64,000 bases of DNA from Legionella gresilensis (GCF_900639865.1 NZ_CAAAHX010000003.1:186001-250000), one strand, 5' to 3'. Positions 8,774 to 19,021 are shown, counted from the first letter of the stretch. The notes: a model not told the origin generated them from the sequence alone. Translations and numbers: made by a program.

Positions 8774-10294
8774 TTAACCTAAATTAAAGCGAATACCTTG
8801 CGCTAATGGCAAATCGTCTCCCCAATTAATTGTATTCGTTTGTCTACGCATATAAGCCTTCCAAGAATCTGAACCTGATTCACGGCCACCGCCCGTATCT
8901 TTTTCACCACCGAAGGCACCACCAATCTCAGCACCTGAAGTACCAATGTTGATATTTGCAATTCCACAATCACTACCAAAGGGGCTTAGAAAACGCTCCG
9001 CATTTTTAAGATTCTGGGTAAATAAAGCAGATGACAAACCTTGAGGAACACCATTTTGAAAGTTAATTGCCTCTTCTATATTATTATAGGGCATTACATA
9101 CAAAATTGGCGCAAATGTTTCTTGCTGCACTATATCCCAACTGTTTTCAATATCAGTCACTAAAGTTGGTTGGACAAAATAACCTTTATTAGCCAACGCC
9201 TCACCACCAAATGCTATTTTTCCCCCAGCCGATTTAATACGATCAATAGCTTTGGTAAATTGCTCAACAGCTTGTTTATCAATGAGAGGACCCATCAAGT
9301 TTTTAACATCAAGCGGATCACCAATCGTTACTTGCTCATAGGCATGTTGCAATCTTTTTACGACATCACTATACATCGATTGATGGACAAATAAACGTCT
9401 TGTTGAGGTACACCGTTGACCTGCGGTCCCTACGGCGCCGAAAACAATAGCAGGTATAGCTAAATTAAGATCAGCTGACTCATCTAAAATGATGGCGTTA
9501 TTGCCTCCAAGTTCTAGAATCGTTTTTCCTAACCGACCTGCTACCTTCGCTGCAACTTGCCTACCTACTTCAGTCGATCCTGTAAAAGAAATTAAGGGCA
9601 TACGAGCATCATCAACCATTTTTTCTACGACATCATGTGAATGCGGAATGAGCAAGCCAAAAATTTCTGGACAATTATTTCTTGCTAAAACTTCACTACA
9701 AATTTTATGCGCTGCAATGGCACAAAGTGGCGTTTTAGCAGATGGCTTCCAAATAGTGACATTACCGCAAATAGCCGCAAGGAAAGCATTCCAAGACCAG
9801 ACAGCTACTGGAAAATTAAATGCTGAAATTACACCAATAACACCATAAGGATGCCATTGTTCATACATTCGATGATTAGGACGCTCAGAATGCATAGTGT
9901 TTCCATAAAGCATTCTTGATTGACCAACGGCAAAATCAGCGATATCAATCATTTCTTGAACTTCGCCATCACCTTCTTGCTTCGATTTCCCCATTTCTAA
10001 AGAAACGAGACTGCCTAACCAATCTTTATGTTCCCGTAAAGCTTGCCCCACTTGACGGATAATTTCACCTCGTTTTGGCGCAGGATAGCGCTGCCACTCT
10101 ATAGCCGCTTTCTCTGCTCGCTTCATTAAAGTGTTATAATCCTCTTCCGAACAACCTGCTACTTCGCCCAATTTCCCTTCAGTCGCAGGACTTATAGAGT
10201 CAAACCTATTTGAATTAATCTCACTTTGCCAGCCTAACCCGCTAAAAGCACCTGGGTTTAACGCTTCAATTTTTAAATGCTTAAGAAAATCCAT
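8774..10294 (-). CDS. Aldehyde dehydrogenase, ALDH7/antiquitin type (aminoadipate semialdehyde dehydrogenase)
   Basis: Predicted to oxidise L-2-aminoadipate 6-semialdehyde to L-2-aminoadipate with NAD(P), a step of lysine breakdown through saccharopine or pipecolate. At 506 residues it is full length. Catalytic residues: Asn160 (SAFNFPVA), Glu261 (TILELGGNN) and Cys295 (GQRCTSTRR). The C-terminal signature [20 protein letters not shown] followed by [10 protein letters not shown] is characteristic of the ALDH7 (antiquitin/AmaB) branch. AGGAG lies 6 bases upstream of the ATG. It follows the saccharopine-dehydrogenase-like gene by 9 bases, which supports the lysine-pathway reading. Confidence 0.88.
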   Translation of the reverse strand: MDFLKHLKIEALNPGAFSGLGWQSEINSNRFDSISPATEGKLGEVAGCSEEDYNTLMKRAEKAAIEWQRYPAPKRGEIIRQVGQALREHKDWLGSLVSLEMGKSKQEGDGEVQEMIDIADFAVGQSRMLYGNTMHSERPNHRMYEQWHPYGVIGVISAFNFPVAVWSWNAFLAAICGNVTIWKPSAKTPLCAIAAHKICSEVLARNNCPEIFGLLIPHSHDVVEKMVDDARMPLISFTGSTEVGRQVAAKVAGRLGKTILELGGNNAIILDESADLNLAIPAIVFGAVGTAGQRCTSTRRLFVHQSMYSDVVKRLQHAYEQVTIGDPLDVKNLMGPLIDKQAVEQFTKAIDRIKSAGGKIAFGGEALANKGYFVQPTLVTDIENSWDIVQQETFAPILYVMPYNNIEEAINFQNGVPQGLSSALFTQNLKNAERFLSPFGSDCGIANINIGTSGAEIGGAFGGEKDTGGGRESGSDSWKAYMRRQTNTINWGDDLPLAQGIRFNLG

Positions 10295-10303
10295 ACTTCA
10301 CTC

Positions 10304-11392
10304 CTAGGCGTAATATTGGCCAAAACGGTTTGCTAAAACATCAGCTAAACGGAATTTTTCTTGCAATACTAAGCCATGATATTCATTTGCCTGCCCTAAA
10401 ACCAAATCAACAACTGCACAGACCCCAGATGCAGTACTTACTTGGATAGCAGACCACTCAAGGCCATGAATCACTTCTGGGTAAATTTTCTTAACATAAC
10501 TTTTTTCAGTAAGCTCACCCTGTTTAATACCTTCAACTGTAACGTAAACAATGACAATATCTTGGTAGGTTTTTGGAATAGCTCGCTCAAGGATACGTTT
10601 TAATGTTTCACGGTCTTCATTTAATTTTAGATCATTCATTAAAAGACGCATTTTTTCGCAATGACCGGGGTAGCGCATCGTTTTATAATTTAAGGTTTTA
10701 ACTTTTCCATTATACAATTCACCTAAGCTACCTAAACCACCTGAAGTATTAAAAGCTTCATACTCACAACCATCAATTTGGATAGACTCTAAACCTTCTA
10801 AAGGCTTCATAACAATAGACTCGCCTTGTTCAATACCATAACAAGGATTACCATATTCATTAATAACGCCATCAGTTGACCAAGTTAAGGAATAGTGAAG
10901 TGCATTATTAGCGCGTTGTGGTAATGCACCTACGCGAAGCTTAGCGTGAAAACATTGTTCAAATTCTTGCATTAAACTGTTAGCAGCAATACTAATAAAT
11001 CCAGGCGCCAACCCGCATTGAGGCACTAAAGCCGTAGACGCCCCCTCTGCTATCTTTTTAACAGCCTCAGTTACGGCAGTATCTTCTGTTAAGTCAAAAT
11101 AGTGAGCTTTAGATGATTTTGCTGCCTCAGCAACATAGGTATTAAGAAAGTAAGGAAGGCTTGAAATAACCGCGATAATATTATTTTTTTGTAGATAAGA
11201 TTTAATTGAACCTTCATTAGTGACATCAAGAGCAACCGTTTTGATATTAGGTAAAGCTTGAAGCAATCGACTTACATCGGTTCCTGAAAACTCCAAATCA
11301 GCTAAATGCACCTCATAATCACCACTACCGGCTAGCAAACATGCGATTAAACTGCCAATCTTGCCTGCTCCTGTAATCATAACGTTATACAT
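10304..11392 (-). CDS. Saccharopine dehydrogenase family protein
   Basis: A NAD(P)-dependent enzyme of the saccharopine dehydrogenase/lysine 6-dehydrogenase family. The N-terminus has the Rossmann motif ITGAGKIGSLIA; the middle contains LAPGFISIAANSL and the ALPQRANNALHYSLTWSTDG substrate-domain segment typical of this group. The open frame extends upstream to an ATG at 11425, but GGAGAAGGAAAGT directly precedes the ATG at 11392, giving MYNVMITGAGKIG, so I use that start (362 residues). Its co-directional neighbour 9 bases on encodes the aminoadipate semialdehyde dehydrogenase, so the pair probably takes saccharopine (or lysine) to aminoadipate. Whether it makes or splits saccharopine cannot be told from sequence. 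Confidence 0.82.
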   Translation of the reverse strand: MYNVMITGAGKIGSLIACLLAGSGDYEVHLADLEFSGTDVSRLLQALPNIKTVALDVTNEGSIKSYLQKNNIIAVISSLPYFLNTYVAEAAKSSKAHYFDLTEDTAVTEAVKKIAEGASTALVPQCGLAPGFISIAANSLMQEFEQCFHAKLRVGALPQRANNALHYSLTWSTDGVINEYGNPCYGIEQGESIVMKPLEGLESIQIDGCEYEAFNTSGGLGSLGELYNGKVKTLNYKTMRYPGHCEKMRLLMNDLKLNEDRETLKRILERAIPKTYQDIVIVYVTVEGIKQGELTEKSYVKKIYPEVIHGLEWSAIQVSTASGVCAVVDLVLGQANEYHGLVLQEKFRLADVLANRFGQYYA

Positions 11393-11627
11393 ACTTTCCT
11401 TCTCCATGGTAAAACGACGAGTCATCCTACACTAAAAATTGATTTTCTTGAACTAGTGTTAAAGATTATAAATAGAACCCTTTGACATAAAATTGAAATT
11501 TTATCTTTAAAATCAAATACATTACTATTTTTAATGCAATAGATGATCTGTTTTTACAAAACCAATTTTATAAATAATTTTAATATTTTCTATACTTGAA
11601 GTATGGCTTTATGAGAATGGTTAAGTT

Positions 11628-12095
11628 ATGCCAACTGATAGTGGTGATGCATCAGAAGAGAAAGATGTTCCTTCCTTAAAAGAGATAGTGATGGGAGCAA
11701 TCTTGAAAAATCAAGGCTTGTTCAAAGAGGCTATCTCTCCAGGTAGAATTAACCAAGACCTTCAACAAGAGCTGATGTTAGCAAAGATAACTGATCTAAG
11801 ACGAGAAGTTATGAAAGCTAAATTAATCAATAAATTTATAGAGAAATTCAAAGAAAGTGATATATCTCCAAAATTTTCAGAACAAGATTTCTCAAATTTA
11901 GAAAAAATTCAATTCTCTAGTTTGGATATTAAATGGGTTAGAGATACGGAAGGGAAATATAAATTAGAAGTAATAGCGCAAAATGAATATATGGGCTCTG
12001 ATTATCGCGAAATCCGCTTTCAGTCTAATGCAGAAGAAGTATTAAATAAATTAGAAGAGGTAATGGGCAGTCCCAGTCCGGCACTCCACTTCTAA
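11628..12095 (+). CDS. Hypothetical protein, 155 residues
   Basis: I do not recognise this protein. It starts MPTDSGDASEEKD (ATG 11628, weak AATGGTTAAG upstream), is predicted mainly helical in the first two thirds with many Lys/Glu residues, and ends in a beta-rich segment (LDIKWVRDTEGKYKLEVIAQ). It has no signal peptide and no membrane segment. It stands alone between the divergent lysine-degradation pair and lnt. Small soluble charged proteins of this kind are common among Legionella effectors, but nothing in the sequence proves that role. Confidence 0.6.
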   Translation: MPTDSGDASEEKDVPSLKEIVMGAILKNQGLFKEAISPGRINQDLQQELMLAKITDLRREVMKAKLINKFIEKFKESDISPKFSEQDFSNLEKIQFSSLDIKWVRDTEGKYKLEVIAQNEYMGSDYREIRFQSNAEEVLNKLEEVMGSPSPALHF

Positions 12096-12181
12096 TTTAG
12101 ATAATTCTTAACTTGTAAAATTCTTGACCTTTTAAGGTTAGTATCATATTGTTACTTTTTTTATAGTATTTGCTTAATACA

Positions 12182-13771
12182 ATGATAAGTGCGTCTGTAA
12201 ATAAATTTGAGCTTTTATCAACACGTGCTTTAGAGCGTATTCCTTATCTTCAATATTTCTTGTTTGGTCTATTACTACCCTTTGGATTTGCGCCTTTTCA
12301 TCTACCAGGGTTAGCTCTTTTGGGTCTCGCACTTTTCTATCACCAGTTAAATAATAAAAAAGAAACCTCGCCTTTTTTAAGTGGCTTATTTTTTGGACTT
12401 GGCTTCTTTGGGTTTGGAACTTCCTGGGTTTATGTGAGTATTCATAACTATGGTCATCTAAATACTATTACATCAGGTTTACTTACTTTTCTTTTTTTAC
12501 TTTATCTCTCTTGTTTTCCTGCATTAGTTGCTAGCTTATTTCGCCGCTTTGTATTTAAACCTTATACAATAGGCGCTAGTCTACTCTTTAGTGCACTTTG
12601 GCTAATAGGTGAGTATCTACGTGCAACCTTTTTAAGTGGTTTTCCTTGGTTACTTATAGGCTTTGGCCAAATTGATGCACCTACACGCTTCTTTTTACCA
12701 ATTCTAGGTGTTTTTGGTGTAAGTTTCATTTCCTGTTTTGCTGCAACTTTAATAAGTAATACGATAAATAAAAAAGATAGCATTTATCGTTATAATTACC
12801 TATTTCTGTTCATTACTCTATTAGCTTCTCCAATTTTATTGAAAAATATTAGCTGGGCGCATATTGATGACAAACAACCGGTTTCAGTGGGTGTTATACA
12901 GGCTAATTTATCTATGCGTGATAAATGGGATGAAGGGCTATTTTGGCAGCTTTTAGATCGTTATCAGCAAGCTGCTAAATCCTTGTTAGGAACTGACGTC
13001 ATTGTTATGCCAGAATCAGCCATTCCACTACCCGCGACCTACATTAGTGAATTTTTAGAAGACTTAGATGAAAAAGCTAAAGAAAAAGGAAGCGCTATTT
13101 TACTCGGTATACCTCAGCCCACTACCATTGATCAAAATACCTTTTTTAATGCATTAACAAGTCTAGGAGCTGCTAAAGGTACTTATCTGAAGCAGCATTT
13201 AGTTCCATTTGGTGAGTATATTCCAAGTACATTTCAACTTATAACTTCTTGGTTAGGTATCGAAGATCCAAATATGAAACCAGGATTTACTAATCAGTCA
13301 TTAATACAAGTACATAATTACCCTATTGCTACCTTAATTTGTTATGAGATTGCTTATGGTAATTTGCTACGTGAACAATTACCTGATGCCAAATGGATAG
13401 TCTCCATTAGTGATGATGGCTGGTTTGGTCATTCATTTGCACTTTACCAACATTTACAAATGGCCCAAGTTCGCTCAATGCAAACAGCTCGCTATCAGAT
13501 ATCATCTAATAATGATGGCTTGTCAGCTGTGATTAATTCCCAAGGAAAAATTGAAAATTCTTTACCGGCTTTTCGTGATGGCATATTAAAAGCAACGGTT
13601 TTTCCCGCTAGTGGAAAAACGCCTTGGGTGATTTTAGGTGATGCACCTATGCTTGTTTTTAGTCTATTAATTTTTCTTTTCTTTACTACTTATCAACTTT
13701 TGTTTGTTAAACTCTCTAATCAAACTATTGCTGCAAAGCACAAGAGGCGCTATCCTTACCAGCCCAGTTGA
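12182..13771 (+). CDS. lnt: Apolipoprotein N-acyltransferase
   Basis: Adds the third acyl chain to the N-terminal Cys of lipoproteins in the inner membrane. The N-terminal ~200 residues hold the usual membrane helices (LFGLLLPFGFAPFHLPGLAL and others). The periplasmic nitrilase-like domain follows, with the catalytic triad Glu278 (VMPESAIPLP), Lys337 (LKQHLVPFGEYIP) and Cys387 (LICYEIAYGN), matching the E. coli enzyme; a last helix closes the protein. The frame can open at a TTG at 12170, but the ATG at 12182 is the more natural start. leuS begins 16 bases after the stop. Confidence 0.93.
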   Translation: MISASVNKFELLSTRALERIPYLQYFLFGLLLPFGFAPFHLPGLALLGLALFYHQLNNKKETSPFLSGLFFGLGFFGFGTSWVYVSIHNYGHLNTITSGLLTFLFLLYLSCFPALVASLFRRFVFKPYTIGASLLFSALWLIGEYLRATFLSGFPWLLIGFGQIDAPTRFFLPILGVFGVSFISCFAATLISNTINKKDSIYRYNYLFLFITLLASPILLKNISWAHIDDKQPVSVGVIQANLSMRDKWDEGLFWQLLDRYQQAAKSLLGTDVIVMPESAIPLPATYISEFLEDLDEKAKEKGSAILLGIPQPTTIDQNTFFNALTSLGAAKGTYLKQHLVPFGEYIPSTFQLITSWLGIEDPNMKPGFTNQSLIQVHNYPIATLICYEIAYGNLLREQLPDAKWIVSISDDGWFGHSFALYQHLQMAQVRSMQTARYQISSNNDGLSAVINSQGKIENSLPAFRDGILKATVFPASGKTPWVILGDAPMLVFSLLIFLFFTTYQLLFVKLSNQTIAAKHKRRYPYQPS

Positions 13772-13787
13772 ATATAACGTATATACT

Positions 13788-16262
13788 ATGGATACCAGCT
13801 ATAAACCGCAAGAAATTGAAGAACAGGCACAGCAATATTGGCATAAAAAACAGAGTTTTAGTGTCACTGAAGACTTAAATAAAGAAAAATTCTATTGCTT
13901 ATCCATGTTTCCCTATCCGAGTGGCACACTTCATATGGGCCATGTTCGTAACTATACTTTGGGAGATGTTATTGCCCGATATCAACGCGCCTTAGGCAAA
14001 AATGTCCTTCAACCTATTGGCTGGGATGCATTTGGCCTCCCTGCTGAGAACGCAGCAATTAAACATGGTATTCATCCAGCTGAATGGACTAAAAAAAATA
14101 TTTCTTCAATGAAGGAACAATTTTTAAAGCTAGGTAATGCTTACGATTGGAAAAGAGAATTAGCAACTTGTGATCCTGATTATTATCGTTGGGAACAGTG
14201 GTTTTTTATAAAATTATATGAAAAAGGATTAGTTTATAAAAAAAATGCTGTAGTGAATTGGGATCCTGTTGATCAAACAGTCCTGGCTAATGAACAAGTA
14301 GTTGACGGTCGTGGTTGGCGCTCAGGTGCTTTAGTTGAACGCCGAGAAATTCCTCAATGGTTTATCAAAATTACGGCTTATGCTGATGAATTATTGCGAG
14401 ATTTAGACACATTAACTGAATGGCCAGCTCAAGTAAAACAAATGCAACGAAACTGGATTGGCCGCTCTGAAGGTTGCGAAATTCATTTTCAGGTCAACAA
14501 TTATGCTAAACGTTTAAAAATCTATACAACAAGACCCGATACCCTGTTAGGCGCAACTTATTTAGCTATAGCCCCTGATCATCCACTTGCTAAAGAAGCA
14601 GCTCGTCAGTCAAAAGAAATTCAATCCTTCCTTGATAGTTGCCAATGTGGACGAGTTGCAGAAGCAGATCTCGCCACTATGGAAAAGCGTGGTATTGATA
14701 CAAATTTCACTGCTCTTCATCCAATTACCAATGAAGAATTACCCATTTGGATAGCTAATTTTGTTTTAATGCAATATGGCTCTGGCGCCGTTATGGCTGT
14801 TCCAGCTCACGATCAACGTGATTTTGAATTTGCTGCTAAATATAATTTACCCGTTAAGCAGGTTATTACTCCCTTAAATAATGAAAAACATGATTTTTCT
14901 AAGTCAGCCTTTACTGGTGCAGGTAAACTTATTAATTCAGGACAATTTAATGAACTTGAGTCAAGTGAAGCAATCAAGGTTATTGCAAATTATTTAGAAG
15001 AACATGATTTAGGTCGATTAACCGTTAATTATCGCTTACGGGATTGGGGAATTTCACGTCAACGCTATTGGGGAACGCCTATTCCTATGATTCATTGCGA
15101 AGACTGTGGAATTGTTCCAGTGCCAGAAGAAGATTTGCCAGTTACCCTTCCTGATGATATTGAGTTAACAGGCAGTGGCTCTCCGTTAGCGAACTCCATG
15201 GCTTTTACCCATGTTCGCTGCCCCAAATGTGATCAAGACGCTACAAGGGAAACTGATACTTTTGATACTTTTATAGAGTCGTCTTGGTATTACGCTCGCT
15301 TTGCTTGTAAGGGGCAAGATAATGCTATGCTAGATGATCGTGCTAAATACTGGACGCCTGTTGATCAATATATTGGTGGTATTGAACACGCAGTGATGCA
15401 TTTACTATATGCCCGGTTTTTCCACAAACTCATGCGTGATGAAGGCTTAGTAAATTCTGATGAACCATTTATACGTCTTTTAACCCAAGGCATGGTACTC
15501 AAAGATGGACATAAAATGTCTAAATCTTTAGGTAATGTTGTTGATCCAAATCATCTAATTGATACCTATGGTGCAGATACTGCTAGATTATTTGTTATGT
15601 TTGCCGCACCTCCAGAACAATCTTTAGAATGGTCTGATACAGCTGTCGAAGGCGCGCATCGCTTTTTAAAACGGGTATGGGCCTTTGGATATCAACACCG
15701 ACAATTATTTATGGAAACCAATGATATTATTTATGGTGGCAATGGCCATATTGATTGGGATCATGCAGAAGGACGTTTAAAAAAATCATATCGTCATATC
15801 AATCAAATTCTAGCGCAAGCTAGTCACGATTATGAGCGTCAACAATTTAATACCGTTGTTTCTGGTTGCATGAAATTATTTAATGAATTATCTAATTACG
15901 CTATCGAAACAGATGACGATCGTTTTTTTCTAAATAATGCCATGAGTGTGCTTTTACGTCTTTTAGCACCTATTACTCCACACTTATGTCATCATCTCTG
16001 GATTAAATTAGGCTATGATAAAATTATTATTGACGCGCCCTGGCCCCGAGTAGATAAAAATGCTTTGAAGAGCGATGAAATTACTTTCGTTGTTCAAGTA
16101 AATGGAAAACTAAGAGCGCAATTTACAGTGGCTACCGAGACAGACGAAAGCCAATTAATTGAAATTGCCAAAGAACAATCACAAAGCTTTATAGTAGGAA
16201 AAACGATTATAAAAGCTATTGTTGTTACGCACCGTCAACTCATCAATTTGGTTGTTAAATAA
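13788..16262 (+). CDS. leuS: Leucyl-tRNA synthetase
   Basis: Charges tRNA-Leu. It is a class I synthetase of 824 residues with the HIGH-type signature PYPSGTLHMGH at 43-52, the large CP1 editing domain (TTRPDTLLGATYLAIAPDHP, and GSGAVMAVPAHDQRD with the editing Asp), zinc-finger-like cysteines in the IHCEDCGIVP region, and KMSKS at 576-580. The frame is open upstream to 13704 inside lnt, but the conserved protein begins MDTSYKPQEIEEQAQQYW at the ATG at 13788. It lies between lnt and lptE, and its TAA overlaps the lptE ATG by one base. Confidence 0.97.
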   Translation: MDTSYKPQEIEEQAQQYWHKKQSFSVTEDLNKEKFYCLSMFPYPSGTLHMGHVRNYTLGDVIARYQRALGKNVLQPIGWDAFGLPAENAAIKHGIHPAEWTKKNISSMKEQFLKLGNAYDWKRELATCDPDYYRWEQWFFIKLYEKGLVYKKNAVVNWDPVDQTVLANEQVVDGRGWRSGALVERREIPQWFIKITAYADELLRDLDTLTEWPAQVKQMQRNWIGRSEGCEIHFQVNNYAKRLKIYTTRPDTLLGATYLAIAPDHPLAKEAARQSKEIQSFLDSCQCGRVAEADLATMEKRGIDTNFTALHPITNEELPIWIANFVLMQYGSGAVMAVPAHDQRDFEFAAKYNLPVKQVITPLNNEKHDFSKSAFTGAGKLINSGQFNELESSEAIKVIANYLEEHDLGRLTVNYRLRDWGISRQRYWGTPIPMIHCEDCGIVPVPEEDLPVTLPDDIELTGSGSPLANSMAFTHVRCPKCDQDATRETDTFDTFIESSWYYARFACKGQDNAMLDDRAKYWTPVDQYIGGIEHAVMHLLYARFFHKLMRDEGLVNSDEPFIRLLTQGMVLKDGHKMSKSLGNVVDPNHLIDTYGADTARLFVMFAAPPEQSLEWSDTAVEGAHRFLKRVWAFGYQHRQLFMETNDIIYGGNGHIDWDHAEGRLKKSYRHINQILAQASHDYERQQFNTVVSGCMKLFNELSNYAIETDDDRFFLNNAMSVLLRLLAPITPHLCHHLWIKLGYDKIIIDAPWPRVDKNALKSDEITFVVQVNGKLRAQFTVATETDESQLIEIAKEQSQSFIVGKTIIKAIVVTHRQLINLVVK

Positions 16263-16750
16263 TGATTAAACGTTTAGTGTTATTTCTATCTGTCATTTTT
16301 ATAGCTGGATGTGGCTTTAAACTACGTGGTTATGTTGAAATGCCATCTGCACTTAACAATGTTGCTATTCTTATTCGGGGCGCTCATCAAGATTTAGGGC
16401 CTATGCTTAAAGATAGCTTACAAGGCTACAAGATCCATGTCACAGATAACGCCAGCCAAGCCAGCTATTTATTAATTTTAGAGAGAGATGCAACACAACA
16501 ACAAATTACAGGCGTTGGTGCAAGCACTACACCCAGGCAGTATCTATTGATTTATACAGCCCAGTATTCATTGCTTAAACCTAGCGGCGAAAAAGTTGTT
16601 ACTTCACGTACTGTGACTGCAAGTCGTCAGTTGACTGTTAATAATAATCGTATCTTAGGCTCTGATTCGGAAGAAGCCATGCTTTATCATGAAATGCGCC
16701 AAGATGCTGTAAGGCAAATTATTTTTCAGCTAAGCCAGCTAAAAATTTAA
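16262..16750 (+). CDS. lptE: LPS-assembly lipoprotein LptE
   Basis: The outer-membrane lipoprotein that plugs and stabilises LptD during lipopolysaccharide insertion. A lipoprotein signal runs to the lipobox IAGC, giving a lipidated Cys at residue 17, followed by the family motif GFKLRGYVEMP. At 162 residues it is the usual size. The start overlaps the leuS stop by one base (TAATG), so it is translationally coupled. Its conserved neighbour holA follows only after a 550-base gap here. Confidence 0.92.
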   Translation: MIKRLVLFLSVIFIAGCGFKLRGYVEMPSALNNVAILIRGAHQDLGPMLKDSLQGYKIHVTDNASQASYLLILERDATQQQITGVGASTTPRQYLLIYTAQYSLLKPSGEKVVTSRTVTASRQLTVNNNRILGSDSEEAMLYHEMRQDAVRQIIFQLSQLKI

Positions 16751-17303
16751 TTATTAATAGTATTATTAAATAAATATTGGCGAAACTAAAAATTAGTGAG
16801 ATAAAAAGAACAAATGGATAAATTTCAGAAAGAATTTTAAACAATTTAAAGCGATTGATCTGCTTGTTTTTTGACTTCTATATTAAATGCTGTGTATTTT
16901 ACGGAATAATGCTTGTTTGGCAACTAAGGGATTTTCTCCCTTTTAGGCCAAACTTACGGTAGTTTGTAATACATCAGTTGGATAACCTGAATTTGGGTGA
17001 AAAGTTAGATTTGAGACTAATTTGGGCTACAATAAAACTGAAAAAGCGCGGTATAGCCTTCTACATAAGTATTGAAGTATTATTTTAGCTCAAAATGCAC
17101 CAAATTAAGTTTTTAGGCGCGGCGAGTCATCTATTAATGGCGTCAACTCAAGAACCACTCTGTCCTTCCCGCGCAGGCGGGAATCCATTTCTAGGTAGGC
17201 ACAGTGCAAATGTTAAGATAGATTTCCGCCTACGCGGAAATGACAAAATCTTAAATTGACGGTGTTAGGTGATCTATTACATTAGTTTAGTAATGGGAAA
17301 AAC
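16751..17303. other. 550-base gene-free gap with hairpins
   Basis: In related genomes lptE and holA lie close together, but here they are separated by about 550 bases. The gap holds a nested hairpin at 16914-16952 (GTTTGGC/GCCAAAC enclosing AAGGGA/TCCCTT) and the REP-like pair at 17163-17248. No convincing open frame is present, and I do not recognise an RNA gene. Confidence 0.6.
17163..17248. repeat. GC-rich paired palindromes (REP-like), locus 2
   Basis: The hairpin TTCCCGCGCAGGCGGGAA (17166-17183) is followed about 45 bases later by TTTCCGCCTACGCGGAAA (17223-17240). This is the same paired arrangement and core as at 8661-8745. Confidence 0.75.
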
Positions 17304-18332
17304 ATGTTTAGTAAGTACAATAGTCTAACTGTGCAATTACCAAAAAAATTACCGGCAATATTTTTTCTTCTTGGACAAGAACTTTTTCAAATCAATCAGC
17401 TTACCCAAGCAATTAAACAAGCTTGGCTTAAACAACACGATAATGAAATTGAAAACACAACAGTCTTTATTGAAAGCGCTACAGATTGGACAAATTTAGA
17501 AACTAAAGCTAACAGTTATGCTTTATTTACCAATACAACTTTAATTGACGTTCGTTATGATAAAAAGTTATTAGAGAGTGTTGGGAAAAGCTTTCTTAAT
17601 AATTATTTAGAAAATCCCAATTCAAGCTGCTTACTAATATTTAAGGCGCCAAACCTACCGCCTAAGCAGCTACAATTTATCTTTAATCATGAACTGGTTT
17701 CAATTATTCAAGTAATAACGCCGAATACTACCCTTATTAAGAAGTGGTTGCATGAACACCTACAAAAATTTGGGCTATCAGACCCCCATATCGCAACCTT
17801 AATTTATCAATTTAATGAAGGCAATTTATTTGCCTGTGCGCAGTTTTTAGAAAAATTAGAATTAATACATGAGCCCCATCAATCTTTAACACTAGACGAA
17901 ATAAAAGATCACTTACATAATCAAAGCAATTATTCTCTTTTTGAACTTGCTCAAACGTGCCTTGCAGGGGATGCCACAAAAGCGATACAAATCTTAAAAC
18001 AAACCTACCATAATAAAACAGAGCCAACCTTAATTTTATGGCTACTAGCTCAAGAGATTCGTCTATTAATGAAACTTCATCATTTGACTCAAAATGGTGC
18101 ATCCTTTCAAAATGCAGCAAATCAATTGAAAATCTGGTCAACTAAATTGAATCTTTATCAAGCAGCTTTAAAGCGTTATGATTTTAGTTTTTTAAGTAGC
18201 CTTTTACAGCATTGTAAACACATTGACATACAAATAAAAACAACACAAAGCAAGCAAGTATGGCAACTTTTAGAAGGTATTACTTTATCGTTATGCACAA
18301 CTAAAAAGGTAGGTTTGCTTTGTCTAATTTAA
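17304..18332 (+). CDS. holA: DNA polymerase III delta subunit
   Basis: The delta subunit of the clamp loader, which opens the beta clamp during replication. The 342-residue length is normal. The N-terminal AAA+-like domain starts KLPAIFFLLGQELFQINQ, a typical HolA opening (Y/FLLxGxE). The middle has LLIFKAPNLPPKQ, and the C-terminal collar contains NQSNYSLFELAQTCLAGD and WLLAQEIRLL. The start is an ATG at 17304 after AATGGGAAAAAC. The last 13 bases overlap nadD, a common holA-nadD arrangement. Confidence 0.9.
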   Translation: MFSKYNSLTVQLPKKLPAIFFLLGQELFQINQLTQAIKQAWLKQHDNEIENTTVFIESATDWTNLETKANSYALFTNTTLIDVRYDKKLLESVGKSFLNNYLENPNSSCLLIFKAPNLPPKQLQFIFNHELVSIIQVITPNTTLIKKWLHEHLQKFGLSDPHIATLIYQFNEGNLFACAQFLEKLELIHEPHQSLTLDEIKDHLHNQSNYSLFELAQTCLAGDATKAIQILKQTYHNKTEPTLILWLLAQEIRLLMKLHHLTQNGASFQNAANQLKIWSTKLNLYQAALKRYDFSFLSSLLQHCKHIDIQIKTTQSKQVWQLLEGITLSLCTTKKVGLLCLI

Positions 18333-18964
18333 TTATTTTTGGCGGAACATTTGATCCTATCCATAATGGCCATATAAATACTGCGATCAATGTACAAAGT
18401 TTTTTTCATTTTGATCGTTTTATTTTTTTACCATGTAAGGTGCCAGTTTTAAAAAACAATGCTCAAGCTAGTACAACACAACGCTTAGAAATGCTAAAGC
18501 TCGCCATCAAGGAGTCAAATAAATCAGATTTAAATTTTGAAATTGATACAAGAGAAATAAATCGCGAAACACCTTCTTATATGGTAACTACTTTAGAAGA
18601 TTATCGTTCTGAGTTAGGTAATACTATAGCCATTTCACTACTTATGGGAGTAGATGCTTTTGCAACGTTACCCCAATGGCATCAGTGGGAGCGACTCTTA
18701 CAATTAGCTAATATTCTTGTTATTTCAAGGCCAGACTATCAATTGAAATCGCAACTTATACGTGATTTATTAAAAGAGCGAGAAACGCAGAAAGCAGAAT
18801 ATATGCAAAAAAGAGCCCATGGCTTAATTTATCAATTTAATGCAGGGTTATACAACCTATCTTCAACAACAGTTCGTGCGCAAATTAAAAATGATAATTT
18901 AATAACTGCTGATCTTCCTACATCGGTAATTCAATACATTAAAAAAAATCGAATTTATCAATAG
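18320..18964 (+). CDS. nadD: Nicotinate-nucleotide adenylyltransferase
   Basis: Converts nicotinate mononucleotide and ATP to deamido-NAD, the adenylation step of NAD synthesis. The nucleotidyltransferase signature GGTFDPIHNGH lies at 8-18 and the second ATP-binding motif LSSTTVRAQ near the C-terminus. At 214 residues it is typical. It starts at TTG (18320) inside the end of holA, so translation is coupled. The ribosomal silencing factor gene that often follows is absent. Confidence 0.92.
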   Translation: MSNLIIFGGTFDPIHNGHINTAINVQSFFHFDRFIFLPCKVPVLKNNAQASTTQRLEMLKLAIKESNKSDLNFEIDTREINRETPSYMVTTLEDYRSELGNTIAISLLMGVDAFATLPQWHQWERLLQLANILVISRPDYQLKSQLIRDLLKERETQKAEYMQKRAHGLIYQFNAGLYNLSSTTVRAQIKNDNLITADLPTSVIQYIKKNRIYQ

Positions 18965-19021
18965 ATCTCTTTCCAATAAACTTCTAGCATTTAATTAATA
19001 ATTTATAGTGGAATTAACAAA

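Noticed and set aside
13704-13787. Upstream extension of leuS
   Set aside because: It lies within lnt and adds 28 residues absent from the conserved leucyl-tRNA synthetase N-terminus.
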